DNA of 64,000 bases from CAWAHD01 sp963781785 (GCA_963781785.1 CAWAHD010000005.1:1798001-1862000); one strand, 5' to 3'. Positions 28,832 to 39,639 are shown, counted from the stretch's first letter. The notes: generated by a model not told the origin, from the letters alone. A program made the numbers and translations.

Positions 28832-30220
28832 ATGGCCGCAGGGACAGCGCCAAGGGCGAGAGCATCTGCCTCACCAATCTTCGCATCGGAGCCTGATCGC
28901 CGGACACTGCTCGTCGCAGCCGTGCTCTCGCTGCTTTTCATTGTGTTGACGAGGTGGCCGGTCGCCCGGACCGCGCCGTTGGAATCGGACGAATTCGGGT
29001 TTCTGGAGCGGGTTGCGGCGCAATGGTTTCCCATGCACCATACCCTGTTCCTGACTTTTGGCGGCCTCGTGGGTCGAGCCGTCGGCGATTTCTATCGCGG
29101 GTTCATCGTGCTCGATATGCTCACGAGCGCGCTCGCATTGTTCTCGATCTGGTGGTTCCTCCGTGCGCTGGTCCGGCCGATGACGGCTTTGGCGGCGGCA
29201 CTTTTGCTCGGTGTCAGCCCGGTCTTCTGGGGTTACGGCGCCATGGCGGGCAACTACACCGCCATCGTGGCGGTGGGCGCGTTTCTCTTCGGGGTAGCCT
29301 GCCGCGGGCGATCCCAACCGCGGAACTGGCACCCCTTCGCGGCGGCCGCCGTGCTGGCCCTCGGCACGGGCTATCGCCCCGACATCGGGACACTCTGGAT
29401 TTCCGTGTTCGGCGTGATCCTGTGGCAGCATCGCTGGAAGCGAGCCTTGGGCGCCCTCCTTCTGTTCACGGTCGCCAACCTGGCCTGGCTTTCGGCGATG
29501 CTGCACGACGTCGGCGGCTGGGGCCGGTACCGGGAATTGAGTGCAGAGTATGCCTACCAGTGCGGCTATCTTAACTCGATCTGGCACCTGGGATTCATCG
29601 ACGCCCCGGTACGATATGCTGTCAAGCTCTCGATGGCTCTTCTCTGGACCCTCGGCCCGGCACTCGTTTTGGCTCCTCGAGGAGGAGTGCGGCTCTGGCG
29701 GACGGTCGACGGTCGGTTTCTGTGCTGTCTGATGGCTCTGGCGGCGGTGCCCGCCCTGGGCTCGCACCTGCTCGTGCAATTTGGCGTCGCCGGCTGGAGT
29801 TTTCACTACGTGCCGGCACTCTTGGCGCTGGCCGCCGTGGGGGCGGAATGCTGGGGCCATGCCACGGCTGGGCGAGCCCAAGACGGCGACACGCGAGCCG
29901 CGCGATCGCACGGCTTGGCTTGGGCGGCGCAGCAGCGTGGCCTTTTGGCGGGCTGGCTGGCCCGCGAGGCGGCAGCGGCCCGACTGGCGGCTTTCGCGAG
30001 CTTGCTGGCGGCTCTGTTCTTGCTTTATCCGACGGACTATGTCCGCGCCGGCTGGCGCGGCAGCTTCGATTTGTCGTTCTGTCGTTTCACACGCATCGGT
30101 CTGAGGACGCCGATTCCCGATCGCGCACCGGCTTACTGGCGGACCGCCAATTCACGCCCGCTGGCAGGCACGCCGGCTCGCCAGCCTCTTCCCAGGGCGT
30201 TGCCCCGGGCTGATTTGTGA
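28832..30220 (+). CDS. Polytopic membrane protein, GT-C-like
   Basis: The 462-residue product has about ten hydrophobic segments. The first outside loop contains TAPLESDEFGFLERV, an acidic DE motif in the position expected for lipid-linked sugar transferases. Other loops (HHTLFLTFGGLVGRAVGDFY, GYGAMAGNYTAI) fit a family often annotated as uncharacterised or glycosyltransferase 39-like. It follows another GT-C-like gene on the same strand, so the two may decorate the same surface polymer. It converges with the slipin gene, leaving 56 bases between them. No reaction can be stated with confidence. Confidence 0.6.
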   Translation: MAAGTAPRARASASPIFASEPDRRTLLVAAVLSLLFIVLTRWPVARTAPLESDEFGFLERVAAQWFPMHHTLFLTFGGLVGRAVGDFYRGFIVLDMLTSALALFSIWWFLRALVRPMTALAAALLLGVSPVFWGYGAMAGNYTAIVAVGAFLFGVACRGRSQPRNWHPFAAAAVLALGTGYRPDIGTLWISVFGVILWQHRWKRALGALLLFTVANLAWLSAMLHDVGGWGRYRELSAEYAYQCGYLNSIWHLGFIDAPVRYAVKLSMALLWTLGPALVLAPRGGVRLWRTVDGRFLCCLMALAAVPALGSHLLVQFGVAGWSFHYVPALLALAAVGAECWGHATAGRAQDGDTRAARSHGLAWAAQQRGLLAGWLAREAAAARLAAFASLLAALFLLYPTDYVRAGWRGSFDLSFCRFTRIGLRTPIPDRAPAYWRTANSRPLAGTPARQPLPRALPRADL

Positions 30221-30276
30221 CTGCCCCATTCGGCGGGCCGAAGGCTTGTTAGCGCAACACCAAAACAAGTGGCTTT

Positions 30277-31164
30277 TCAGACCGGCGGCGAAAGTGTCCG
30301 ATCGGCCGGACCCCGGTACTGTGACGGTTCCTTGCTGGAGGTCAAATACTCGAGAATCTCGATCGGCACTGCGAGCACGACCGTATTCGAGGCCGTCGGG
30401 CCCAGGCCGTCGAGAGTCTGAAGGGTTCGAAGCTGCATCGCACCCGGACTCTCGTGCATCGTCTTGGCCGCAAGTGCCAGATTGACCGCCGCTTCCCGGT
30501 CGCCCTCGGCCTTGGTGATGGTCGCCCGCTTTTCGCGCTCGGCGGAGGCCTGCCGCGACATCATCTTCTTGAGCTCATCCGGCATGTTGATGTCCTGAAT
30601 GCGGATGCCGGTCACTTCCAGGCCCCAGCCCTTGGTATCCTTGTCGACGTGCTGCTGGATCGACTTGGCGATCTCCTCTCGTTCGGTCAAAAGGTCGTCG
30701 AGCGTCAAACGGCCGATGACGTCGCGCAGCGAGGTCTGAGAGTACTGAGTCAGCATATAGCGATAATCTTGCACCTGGATGATGGCCTCGGCGGCGTTCT
30801 CGACGCGGAAGAACAGTACACCGTCGATCGTCACCGGCACGTTATCGCGGGTGATCACCTGCTGCTTGGGGATGTTGACCGTGAGCACCCGGGTATCGAC
30901 GAACCGGATCTGGTCGATCAAGGGGATGATCATGAACAGGCCGGGGCCCTTGATCGATTGAAACTTGCCCAGGCGGAACACGACGGCCTTCTCCCACTGG
31001 GCGGCAACGCGGATCGCCGAGGCCACGATCACGTCCAGGAGCAGCCAGACGACGCCAAACACGACGCCGACGGCCTCGCGCCCCCCTTGCCCGACCAACA
31101 GCGAGATCACCAGACCGACCACGAACAGGATGACGAACACCAGACCGGAAATGTAGTTGACCAT
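30277..31164 (-). CDS. SPFH/Band 7 protein (slipin/stomatin type)
   Basis: The 295-residue protein starts at MVNYISGLVFVILFVVGLVI, a hydrophobic hairpin of two segments (residues 5-55). The SPFH domain follows, with EKAVVFRLGKFQSIKGPGLF, VDTRVLTVNIPKQQVITRDN and VTIDGVLFFRV. A charged coiled-coil region comes next (RQASAEREKRATITKAEGDR). This order is that of bacterial slipins, which form ring-like oligomers on the inner membrane and are often paired with an NfeD protease. No NfeD gene is seen here. I chose ATG 31164 because the 70 residues the frame would allow upstream are low-complexity arginine-rich sequence. The HlyD-like gene upstream is 22 bases away. Confidence 0.88.
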   Translation of the reverse strand: MVNYISGLVFVILFVVGLVISLLVGQGGREAVGVVFGVVWLLLDVIVASAIRVAAQWEKAVVFRLGKFQSIKGPGLFMIIPLIDQIRFVDTRVLTVNIPKQQVITRDNVPVTIDGVLFFRVENAAEAIIQVQDYRYMLTQYSQTSLRDVIGRLTLDDLLTEREEIAKSIQQHVDKDTKGWGLEVTGIRIQDINMPDELKKMMSRQASAEREKRATITKAEGDREAAVNLALAAKTMHESPGAMQLRTLQTLDGLGPTASNTVVLAVPIEILEYLTSSKEPSQYRGPADRTLSPPV

Positions 31165-31186
31165 CGAATTGACCCTTGATTGGAAA

Positions 31187-32359
31187 CTAGAAGGGGCTCG
31201 CTCCGCCACTCTGCGCCGGCTGCGCCGGCTTCTGCTTCGGCGCGGAGCCACGGTCCGGCGGTGCATTCGTCCGGCTGCGCGGGTTGGAGTTGCCGCTGAC
31301 GCCGGCCTCGGCGCCGCCTCCCGTCGAACCGGCGAGCCCACCCTCGCCTGCCGCCGTCGCGGCTCCTTCGCCAAACCGGACCAGTGTTCCCTCCAGGAGC
31401 GGCACCGACGTCGCCACGATCAGCGAATCAGCGGCCCGGAGTGCCCCTGTAATCTGCACGCGCTCCGGACTGGTGTCGCCCAGGACCTGCACCGGCACAT
31501 TGACGACGTACTCGTTGCGGATCACCTGCACCGTGGCGGCTGCGCCCGCCTTGGCATCGCCCGGCTTGAGGGACCGCCGGGCAACCGTGGCTAGCGGACG
31601 GGACGGGATCGCCCGGGCGCAGCCGCAGGCCCGGCTCCAGATCTCCCTTGGTGTTGGAAACGATCAGAAAGCCAGCGCCCAAAGGCGTCGCCAGCTCGCG
31701 CAGCCGGGAAAACTTCTCGGGAAGGGGAAGGATCGCTTGAACCCTGGCCGGCACCTCGCGACCCTCGATCTGGGTCGTCAATGTCGAACCCACCGTCACG
31801 CTGCTGCGGTCGATCGGGCTCGAGTGCCTTGAGGCTCGTGATGTCGGCGAGCTCGGCAAGCACGGTTCCCTTGAGCACATATTGTCCGGTGCTCACCGGC
31901 ATCGCCGTGATCAGCCCGGAGAACGGGGCGCGCAGGGTGCAGCGATCAAGCTCGAGCTGGGCGAATCGAGACCCGGGCCTCGGCGGCTTCCACCTGCGCC
32001 TGGTAGACCTCCGTGTAAGTCTTGTTGGTCTTGAGCAGTGCCTGTTTTTCGCGAAGCTCGGCGGAGGCCATCTTGAGCCGGGCCGAGCACTCCGTCCGGT
32101 CGAGCTGGGCGATCTCCTCCGACTCGCGCACGACCGCGCCCAACCGCGCTTCCATGCTCCTCACGATTCCGTCCGTGGGGGCAATCAGCGTGACCCGCCG
32201 GATCGGCTCGAGGACTTCCGCCACCCGGTAGCGCTCGGGCATCGTGAGTTCCAGCGGAACGGCCTCGATCCGCGCCGCAGTCGGCAGGGTCTGGCCCACG
32301 CCCGTGCCGGCCCACGCGATCGCGACGATGAAACCCGAAGATAGGCCCTTCTTGATCAT
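31187..32359 (-). CDS. HlyD/RND-type periplasmic adaptor (several frameshifts)
   Basis: Reading on the minus strand, the gene starts MIKKGLSSGFIVAIAWAGTG, a signal sequence. RVTLIAPTDGIVRSMEARLG follows (the first half of a lipoyl-like domain), then a helical hairpin (LDRTECSARLKMASAELREK). After a frame change near 31950 comes the second half of the lipoyl domain (MPVSTGQYVLKGTVLAELAD). Further changes near 31820 and 31560 lead through a beta-barrel part (VGSTLTTQIEGREVPARVQA) to the C-terminus ending in SGGASPF. This order is that of membrane-fusion adaptors of efflux or secretion pumps. No partner transporter gene lies nearby. The breaks are probably sequence errors. Confidence 0.7.
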
Positions 32360-32597
32360 GGCAGTCCTCGCAAGGCCGGAGACTTGGGCACGGCCGATTG
32401 CTCGCCGACAGGGTCTATTGTCCACTCACCGTAACCCTCGCTTGCCCCCCCGTCAACAGTCTGGTACGTCCACGCGAGCGCCGCGTGACCCCTGGCCATG
32501 GTCCGCGCGACCGGTTACTATTCAGCCAGTCCGGCATCGTGTGGCGCAGGATGAATGGGAAAGGTCACCGGTGATCTCGCTAGAAGGGTTACAAATC

Positions 32598-33953
32598 ATG
32601 ACGACCGATTCGATCACAAGGCGCGGGTTTGCAGAGGCCCTGGGGTACACCGCCGGCGCGACGGCCCTGCTCGGGGGCCCGGCGATCGCCAGAGGATCTT
32701 CCGCACAGGAGAAGATCCGGCTCGGCCTGATCGGAGCCGGCAGCCGGGGAAACCAGCTCCTCGATTCGTTCCTCCGCCAGCCGGACATCGAGATCGTCGC
32801 CATCGCCGACGTCGACGACCATCACGCCGGCGAGACCTGCGCTCGCATCAACAAGGAAAAGGGCAACTCCCCGCAAGGAACCCGCGACTACCGCCCGATG
32901 CTCGACCGCAAGGATGTCGACGCGGTGATCATCGCCACGCCCGACCACTGGCATGCCCTCCCCGCGATCCACGCCGTGCTCGCAGGCAAGGACGTCTACG
33001 TCGAGAAGCCCGTCGCGCACAACGTCGCGGAAGGCCAGGCCATGATCAAGGCCGCTCGCAAGACGAACAGGATCATGGCCGTCGGAACGCAGCAACGGTC
33101 CTCGTCCCACTTCCAGAAGGCCGTGGAAATCGTACGCTCCGGCAAGCTCGGCAAGGTGTTCTGGGTGCAAACCTGGAACTACGAGAACATCAGCCCGTTC
33201 GGCATGGGCAAACATGCCGACAGCGAAGCACCCTCCCATGTCGATTATGACCGCTGGCTGGGCGCCGCACCCAAGCGGGCGTTCAACCCGACTCGGTTCC
33301 ATCTGCTCTTCCGATGGTACTTCGACTACGCGGGCGGCATGATGAGCGACTGGGGTGTTCACTTGAACGATATCGTTCTCTGGGCCCTCGGCTCCAAGGG
33401 GCCCAGCTCGGTCTACACCACCGGCGGAATCTTCACCACCGACGACGACCGCGACACGCCCGACACCTTGCAGGTCGTGTATGAATTCCCCGAGTGCACC
33501 TTGACGTATTCGATGCACAAAGGGAACGGGCTGAAGCTGAACGGCCACGATTACGGAATCCTGTTCTGCGGCACGGACGGCAGCCTGCTCCTGGATCGCT
33601 CCGGTTTCGCGGTGATACCGGACAAGGTCGTGATGCCGTACGGTCTCAAGCTCGTGCTGGGCGATCGGCCCCTGCGCAAGATCGACTTGAAGGCCGAAAC
33701 CGCGAAGGGCGTCGACGGCCAGAACTCGCATGTCCGCAATTTCCTCGACTGCGTGAAGTCGCGCGCGGTGCCGACCTGCGATGTCGAGATCGCTCATCGC
33801 TCCACCAATACGTGCCATCTTGCCAACATCGCCTACAAGCTGGGGCGAAAGCTCGAATGGGACGCCGACGCCGAGCGGTTCCGGAACGACCCGTCCGCTG
33901 CGGCATTGCTCGCGCGCGAGCCGCGCAAGGGATATGAGCTTCCCTCGGTTTGA
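32598..33953 (+). CDS. Gfo/Idh/MocA-family oxidoreductase with Tat signal
   Basis: The 451-residue protein begins MTTDSITRRGFAEALGY, with a twin-arginine signal (RRGF) followed by a hydrophobic region, so it is probably exported folded with its cofactor. The Rossmann domain follows (IRLGLIGAGSRGNQLLDSFL, GxGxxG type), with VDAVIIATPDHWHALPAIHA and the family EKP motif (GKDVYVEKPVAHN). The C-terminal substrate domain has GGMMSDWGVHLNDIVLWALG. The family performs NAD(P)-dependent oxidation or reduction of sugars, and Planctomycetes have many exported members; the substrate here is unknown. GAAGGG about ten bases upstream supports ATG 32598. It is divergent from the HlyD-like gene, with a 238-base gap. 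Confidence 0.92.
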   Translation: MTTDSITRRGFAEALGYTAGATALLGGPAIARGSSAQEKIRLGLIGAGSRGNQLLDSFLRQPDIEIVAIADVDDHHAGETCARINKEKGNSPQGTRDYRPMLDRKDVDAVIIATPDHWHALPAIHAVLAGKDVYVEKPVAHNVAEGQAMIKAARKTNRIMAVGTQQRSSSHFQKAVEIVRSGKLGKVFWVQTWNYENISPFGMGKHADSEAPSHVDYDRWLGAAPKRAFNPTRFHLLFRWYFDYAGGMMSDWGVHLNDIVLWALGSKGPSSVYTTGGIFTTDDDRDTPDTLQVVYEFPECTLTYSMHKGNGLKLNGHDYGILFCGTDGSLLLDRSGFAVIPDKVVMPYGLKLVLGDRPLRKIDLKAETAKGVDGQNSHVRNFLDCVKSRAVPTCDVEIAHRSTNTCHLANIAYKLGRKLEWDADAERFRNDPSAAALLAREPRKGYELPSV

Positions 33954-34039
33954 ACGACGACGGCGCCGTTTCACTGCACGGAAGCCGCCAGAGCCGCGTC
34001 TGCCCCCAAAAACAACGACTGCGAACGAGTTGCCCGCTC

Positions 34040-34267
34040 ATGACCCGGAGCACCGCTCACGTTATTCGTATGGTCGGCTTGCTGATCGAAATGGTCGGCG
34101 TCTGGGCAGTCTCCACCGGCCGGTACAACACGTCCCCGTTGCGAATCACCATTGCAGGCAGCGATCGGCCGTTGCCAGCCTCGTGGCTGGTGCTCGGGCT
34201 GGGATTCCTCATCTGGTTAACGGGCGTGATTCTGGTCTATCGGTCACCTCGCTGGGAAAAAGGATGA
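34040..34267 (+). CDS. Small membrane protein, two transmembrane segments
   Basis: The 75-residue product has two hydrophobic stretches (VIRMVGLLIEMVGVWAVSTG and LPASWLVLGLGFLIWLTGVI) separated by a short polar loop, and ends in SPRWEKG. I chose ATG 34040 because the frame upstream reads as uninformative sequence. It begins 87 bases after the oxidoreductase in the same direction. I do not recognise a family. Confidence 0.45.
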   Translation: MTRSTAHVIRMVGLLIEMVGVWAVSTGRYNTSPLRITIAGSDRPLPASWLVLGLGFLIWLTGVILVYRSPRWEKG

Positions 34268-34617
34268 CATTGCCGATTGCGGAACCTCAATTCCGTCTGG
34301 CATTTCCGGGCCGATCCGGATAAAAGACTCCCTCGGATTGCCGGCGAATTCACGCTTCGGCGCGGGTCTCCTGAACCCGCCGTGGCCTGGACCGGAGGTC
34401 TCGCGCCCAGGCAATGGGCCGGCGCGAGAGCCATCGCGTCCGCCAATCCCGGGCAACGTGCCAAGGAGGTGAAATCGTGGTCGAGCAAGCTGGCAAAGAG
34501 GACGAGCAGCCCGGGTTCAGGCTGGATCTGGCCGGGCGGCTGCTCCGGCCGAACTGGGTGCGTTTTCGTTCAGTGCGAGCCCGGACCAAAGGCCTGAGCC
34601 ATGAGGCGCGATCCGCG

Positions 34618-35436
34618 ATGGCAGCCGATCCAGCGGCAAACGAAGGACCGCTTGATGTCATCTGTGCGGGCATGTACAGGGCGTGCTCGACCTGGCAGTA
34701 CGAGGTGGTCGCGCACCTCGTCGAACATTATCGCGACGGCCGCCGGATGGGCTATCTCACCCCTGGGGAAAACCGCCGCGGCACGCCCTTGGGGATGGCC
34801 GTCCGGCGGCCGAGAGGTCGTGCTGGCACGTCGTCAAGTCACACGAGGGCGATCGCTCCTTCGCCCCGCGCTGGCCGCTGGACGAGCGCGGGCCGTGTAT
34901 GTCCATCGCGACGTGCGCGAAGTCGCTTTCTCCCTGATGCACAAGCGCGGCAAGACGTTCGAGCAGTTGGTAAGGCAAGGGATGATCCATCAGATCCTGG
35001 CCAACGACCGGTTCTGGATGGCACAGCCCAACATTCTGGTTCAGCGCTATGACGACATCCTGGCCGACCCCGTCGCGAGCGTGCAATCGCTCGCTGGCCA
35101 CCTGGGTATCGCGCTCGACCAGGGCCAGGCGGATCGGATCGCCGACCTTTATTCGCAGGAATCGAACCGGGCACGTGCCGAAGCCCTGAGGCGCGGCTGG
35201 AGCGTGCCGGGCTCGACCTCGAAAGCGCGGAAAATGCGCAGATCTGCGACTCGGCCACGCTCCTGCACTGGAACCACATGCGGCAGGCAGGGGCAGGTTC
35301 GTGGCGGACCAGTGCGACCCCCGGTCAGCGCGCGACCCTGGAGCGGCTCTGCTCGCGCTGGCTCCGGGCGCGCGGCTATGCGGCTCGATCCGAAGCCCGC
35401 CCGCGTCGTGTCGCTTGCTCCGCGTCAGCTCCGTGA
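34618..35436 (+). CDS. Sulfotransferase-family protein (three frameshifts)
   Basis: Three successive frames give one coherent protein. The first has VICAGMYRACSTWQYEVVAH, the 5'-PSB-like loop of PAPS-dependent sulfotransferases. The second has WHVVKSHEGD. The third has ARAVYVHRDVREVAFSLMHK, the 3'-PB region. A last frame has LLHWNHMRQAGAGSWR and ends GYAARSEARPRR...SAP at 35434-35436. Changes fall near 34800, 34885 and 35195. The enzyme would move sulfate from PAPS to a hydroxyl or amine; the acceptor is unknown. The three breaks in about 800 bases are probably sequence errors, but a pseudogene cannot be excluded. Confidence 0.65.
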
Positions 35437-35785
35437 GTGCGCAGCGAGGGAGGCCGATATCGCCGTTGGCCTCTTCAATTTCCTGCTCCGGTCGGGGACG
35501 CAGCGCTTCCCTGGGGCGGCTCGCGCGGTCAAGCGTCTTCTCGGCATGCCGATTGATACAAAGGCAGGAGCCACAGCCTGGTCTGACCCGGTCTCCTTGC
35601 ACGGGCGGTCGGGACGGACGGACGTACTGACCGGCGGGGCAGCGTCTGATGGCGCCAGCGCCGAACGTTCGGCGGTGGGCTCTGAGAACTTCCCCCCGAT
35701 CTGAAGGGGGGAAGTGATTCGGTGTCGACCGCTCGTTCAATCCAGCGCAACATAAACAACGGCCTGGGAGCCAGCGGCTCGTCTT
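35437..35785. other. Gap between converging genes
   Basis: The plus-strand sulfotransferase and the minus-strand TPR gene point toward each other here. I see no supported gene in these 349 bases, only the hairpin listed separately. Confidence 0.55.
35688..35715. terminator. Hairpin between converging genes
   Basis: ACTTCCCCCC (35688-35697) and GGGGGGAAGT (35706-35715) are exact reverse complements around an eight-base loop. The position between two converging genes fits a bidirectional transcription stop, though there is no T run. Confidence 0.4.
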
Positions 35786-36862
35786 TCATGGTTCCGTGGT
35801 CTTCGCCACAGCCCACGGGCTGCGCGGATAGTCTTGCTTGAGCCGGTGGTTGAAGTCCTCGGCCCGGCCGTCCTGCTTGAGCTGGCGAAAGATCGCGACA
35901 ATGTGGTGCAGGGCCCGCGGATGTTCTTCCTTGTCTTTGTTGTAGAGCAGATCCGTGTGGAGGTAGGCAAGTAGTGCGTCCTTGGGACGGTTGGCTGCAC
36001 GGAGGCAGTCGCCCAGCGTGTTGTAGGCGGGCGCCTGGGCGGCTGCGTCTTCCGGCGGAGTGGCCATGATGACGTCGCGGAGGAGGCTCTCGGCTTCCTT
36101 GTACTTTTTCATGCCGGCGAGGTTCTCCGCCTTGGCGAGCTGGGCCGCCCGCAACCGCTCGCTGCCCTTGGGATAGGTCTCAATCAGGCGGTCGAGCTCG
36201 GCAATGGCTGCTTCGTGCTTGCCTTGCTTGGCGAGGATCTTGGTACGGAGGACGGCAGCTTGCTCGGCCGCCCGGGGGAGTCTTGCGAGCGCGGCGATCG
36301 TGGCCTCGGCCCCCGCGAAGTCTTTGGTGAACAACTGGAGCCGCGCCTGGCAGACGCGAGCGGCCACGATGTGCCGGCCCGATGCGTACGTGTGCACGAA
36401 CTTAGCGAGCTTGTCCGTCGCGTCCTTGACGCGGTCTGGCTCGACCATGGCCAGCTCCGTCAAGACCCGGGCCTCTCGAAACAGGGCGGCCTGAGCCGCA
36501 AGCGGCTTGGCCGCCGAGTCGGCCGCGGCCTTCTTGTAGAGCTCGGCCGCCTCCGTGAGCTGACCGCCGTTCTCACGCGCCTCGGCCAGTGGAAACGACG
36601 ACGACTGCCCGTCATACCGAATCGATGCGATCTGGTCCGTCGGCACGCTCGTCGTCGTCGCCCCGAGCTGGACGACCACTTCAGTGGGCGACTCGGACTG
36701 AACCTGGCCGATCACCCTGGTGCCGATCGCGTGGTTGACTTTGGCGCCGGGGACCAGATTCACGTCGTCGCCGCGGGCGAGCCCGCAACTGAATGCCGCC
36801 ACGGCCGCCACGACGGTGGGGCCAACGGTCTTCCACGCTTTCTGACCGACGCAAGTCGCCAT
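35786..36862 (-). CDS. Exported TPR-repeat protein
   Basis: The 358-residue protein starts with a signal peptide (WKTVGPTVVAAVAAFSCGLA). A small beta domain follows (residues 30-90: VIGQVQSESPTEVVVQLGAT, IASIRYDG). Tetratricopeptide repeats fill most of the rest, for example ENGGQLTEAAELYKKAAADS and KQGKHEAAIAELDRLIETYP. TPR arrays bind other proteins and scaffold complexes. It lies just downstream of a larger TPR gene and in line with the PQQ-type gene, so a shared envelope function is plausible. No enzyme domain is visible. Confidence 0.75.
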   Translation of the reverse strand: MATCVGQKAWKTVGPTVVAAVAAFSCGLARGDDVNLVPGAKVNHAIGTRVIGQVQSESPTEVVVQLGATTTSVPTDQIASIRYDGQSSSFPLAEARENGGQLTEAAELYKKAAADSAAKPLAAQAALFREARVLTELAMVEPDRVKDATDKLAKFVHTYASGRHIVAARVCQARLQLFTKDFAGAEATIAALARLPRAAEQAAVLRTKILAKQGKHEAAIAELDRLIETYPKGSERLRAAQLAKAENLAGMKKYKEAESLLRDVIMATPPEDAAAQAPAYNTLGDCLRAANRPKDALLAYLHTDLLYNKDKEEHPRALHHIVAIFRQLKQDGRAEDFNHRLKQDYPRSPWAVAKTTEP

Positions 36863-36879
36863 TTCTCACCTTTTTTCGA

Positions 36880-39637
36880 TCACTTGAGCCTCGCGAGCAG
36901 ACTCTGGTACTTGGCCTTCATCTCGGGACCGCCGACATGGGGTGAGAGCCGCATCACGCCCATGAGGGCTTGGCGGGCCTTGGCGGTGCTCTTCTCCTTG
37001 AAGAGCACCCACGCCACGTGGTACCAGGCATCGTAATAAATCTTGGGGCGCGGGCGGGACCGCTCGAGCCGCTTGGTCAGATCTTCCCACTGGCGCAGGG
37101 CCGCGCTCCAGCTTTTGCGGCCGTTCTCGGCCTCGGCCTCCAGGAGCAGCCCGTTCTCGAACAGAACGTCGACGTAGGGCGGCTTCTGGGTCATCAACTC
37201 CTCGACCAGCGAGGCCGCCTCGTCGAATTTCTTCTCGCCGCGGAGAGCGCTGGCAAGCTTGAGCCGCACGGCGAGGAGCTTGCGGCCGTTCCCCTGGTCG
37301 AGGAACTGAGGATTCTGACTGAAATCCGTGAGAATTCGCCGGAACACGTTCTCGGCATCCTGGTAGGCTCCCAGGGTCAAGAGAGCCTCACCCGCCCATT
37401 CGAGCGACTCGAAGGTCTGGCCCGTCTTGGTCTCGACCAGGGTCGTCAGGAAGGTCTTGTACGCGTTGTTCATCTTGGCCAGCTCAGCGGTCTTCCCCTT
37501 GGAGTGGAGGTCTTCGAGCGCTTTCTCCAAAAGCTTGCCGAGCTTGACGTAAAGCGATGCCCGGCCGGCGGCGCCACCGGCGGCCTCGAGCGATTTCATT
37601 GCATCGATCGCCGGCTCGACCTTTCCCGAGGTGATGAGCGCCTTGAGCTGGGCTTCCACGAGCCGCGAGTATCCGACGCCCGATTTGACTGTCTGTGCCT
37701 TGACCACCGGGTCGAGCACCTTCAGGGCTTCGTCCGGTTTGCCGGTCTCCGAAAGAACGGTCGCGAGGTCGCCGACGTTGCCCACGAACCCCGGATCCGT
37801 CAGGCCGATCCCGGCGTCGCGACGCGCCTTCAAGGCGACATTCAGCAAGTCGATCGCCTGCTGGGTCTCAGTCTGCGCCTCCGCCTGAGTCGCCGCGCCG
37901 CTCCAAGTCGCGGCTCTTGGCCCAGTGAACCGCGCCCAGGCGGTTCTGCGCATCGATCCATAACCGAGACTGGCGCCGTACACCGGTCAGGAACCCGATC
38001 GCCTTGTCGTACTTGTGCAGCTCGAGATAGACCTGGGAGAGATTCATGCGTGCTTCGTCGCCCTCCTCCCGATCGGGCCACGTGCTGGCCGTGTACTCCG
38101 CCACGTCGATGAACCGATCGAGATCGCTCTGACGATCGAATTCGGTAAACGTGTTGTAGGCATCGATCAAGCCCTGCATCGCGAGCTGGGTCGCCTTGGC
38201 CGATAGGCCTCCCTGCGGATAACGACGGGCCAGGTGCTCGGCAAGGACATCAGCTTCGTAGAACTGCTTGTTCATGTAATAGCAGAACGCCAGGTTGTAC
38301 CGTGCCATGTTGGCCTTGTCGGCGTTCCTGAGCGGGTCAGCCTTGCGAACGGCCGCATTCAATAGCGCGATGGCACGCGCCCAGTCATGCGTGCCGATCG
38401 CTTCCTCGGCCTTGCCCACGGCATCTTCGTAGTTGAGGTTCACAAGCTCCTCGGCCTTGAGGGCGGCCGAGGGCTTGTATTTCTTGAGCAGGGCCAGGGC
38501 GTCTTTCTTGTAGGGAGACGAGAAGCGAACGACCTCGCTCACACTGTCGATGATCAAGCGGACCGCCCGCTCGCGCTCCTTGCCGGCCACCCCCCCAAGC
38601 TGGGCGTCGAGATCCTTGGCGTACTCGATCAGAACCCCCAGACCCTCGGACGAGCGGCGCTCTTCGCGCCGGTTGTAGGTGTCGAGCCATCGGCGGGCCT
38701 CGTCGGCGGCAAGGGCGTACTGCTTCCGCCGGCCCAGGGCGACGATGTAAAAATACCCCACGTTCCGCTGCAGCCCGCGCAGTCGAATGTCGGTATGCCC
38801 CATCAGCTCCTTGTAGATCGCGATCGCCGGCCCGATCTCGTTCTTCTCTTCGAAGCACTTCCCCTGCCACATCCGCGCAGTCAGGCCGGCCCATTGCTCG
38901 CGGTAGCTATTGTGCAACGATTCGAACTGTGCGTTCGCGTCCGTGAGCGACTTGAGTCGCTCGGGCGAGCCGGCGGGATACGTCTCCCCCATCTCGTAGT
39001 CGGCGACGCCCTGCTGGAGCATCGCGTCCAGAAGCGACGCGTAAATGGCGTCGCGCTCGGCAACCCGCGGGTCGTCTTTCTCGATGAAGCCGGCAAACTT
39101 CTTGTGCGCGGCCTTCAAGGGCTCGATGGCCGCCTTGTAGGCTTCACGCGCCTCGCTGAATGCGGCGCGTGCCTCCGCGACCTTGGCCGCCTTTTTCGCC
39201 GGGTCGGCGGCGTCCTCGCTCAGGATCATCGCCGTGTGCCCGCGCTCCAGGAGCAGCTTGCCGGTCTGCACCCGAGCGTCGCGAGCCTCGGGCAGGCCGG
39301 AGTGGACCTTGATGAACGCCCCCAGTAAATCGCGCGCTTGTTTCAGCAGGTCTTCACGCAAGACCAGGTCGTTCGATTTCGCCGCCTCGTCGATCAGGGT
39401 GCGCGCCTCTTCATAATCGAGCAGGTCCTTGATCTTGGCCGGCATTCCCGGATCCGTTCGCAGCTCATGGATAAAATCGCGGGCAAGCTGGTGCAGCCCG
39501 CCGTCCCTGAGGTGTTCCATGAAACGGATCGCCGTCCGTGAATCTTCGCCGGCCACGGCCCGTCTGTCGTCCGCCGCGAGCCCCGCAACGATTGCGGCCA
39601 GAATCATCCAGCTCGACCCGAACCGGCGCTCGCGCAT
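36880..39637 (-). CDS. Large exported TPR-repeat protein (one frameshift)
   Basis: Two overlapping minus-strand frames, 37868-39688 and 36880-37983, make one protein of about 910 residues. The break lies near 37890, within RDLERRGD...QAEAQTETQQAIDLL. The N-terminus MRERRFGSSWMILAAIVAGL is a signal peptide; I start there (39637), because the 17 residues upstream come from a dispersed mini-repeat. TPR-like helices continue throughout (KVAEARAAFSEAREAYKAAI, GRRKQYALAADEARRWLDTY, KFDEAASLVEELMTQKPPYV). The smaller TPR gene follows after 17 bases, consistent with an operon. The function is not evident. Confidence 0.75.
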
Positions 39638-39639
39638 CG

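Noticed and set aside
32589..33974. 461-residue minus-strand ORF
   Set aside because: Exactly antisense to the Gfo/Idh/MocA gene, which has clear motifs.
34601..35704. 367-residue plus-strand ORF taken as one protein
   Set aside because: Only its middle part is the real sulfotransferase frame; both ends are out of frame and the family ends at 35436.
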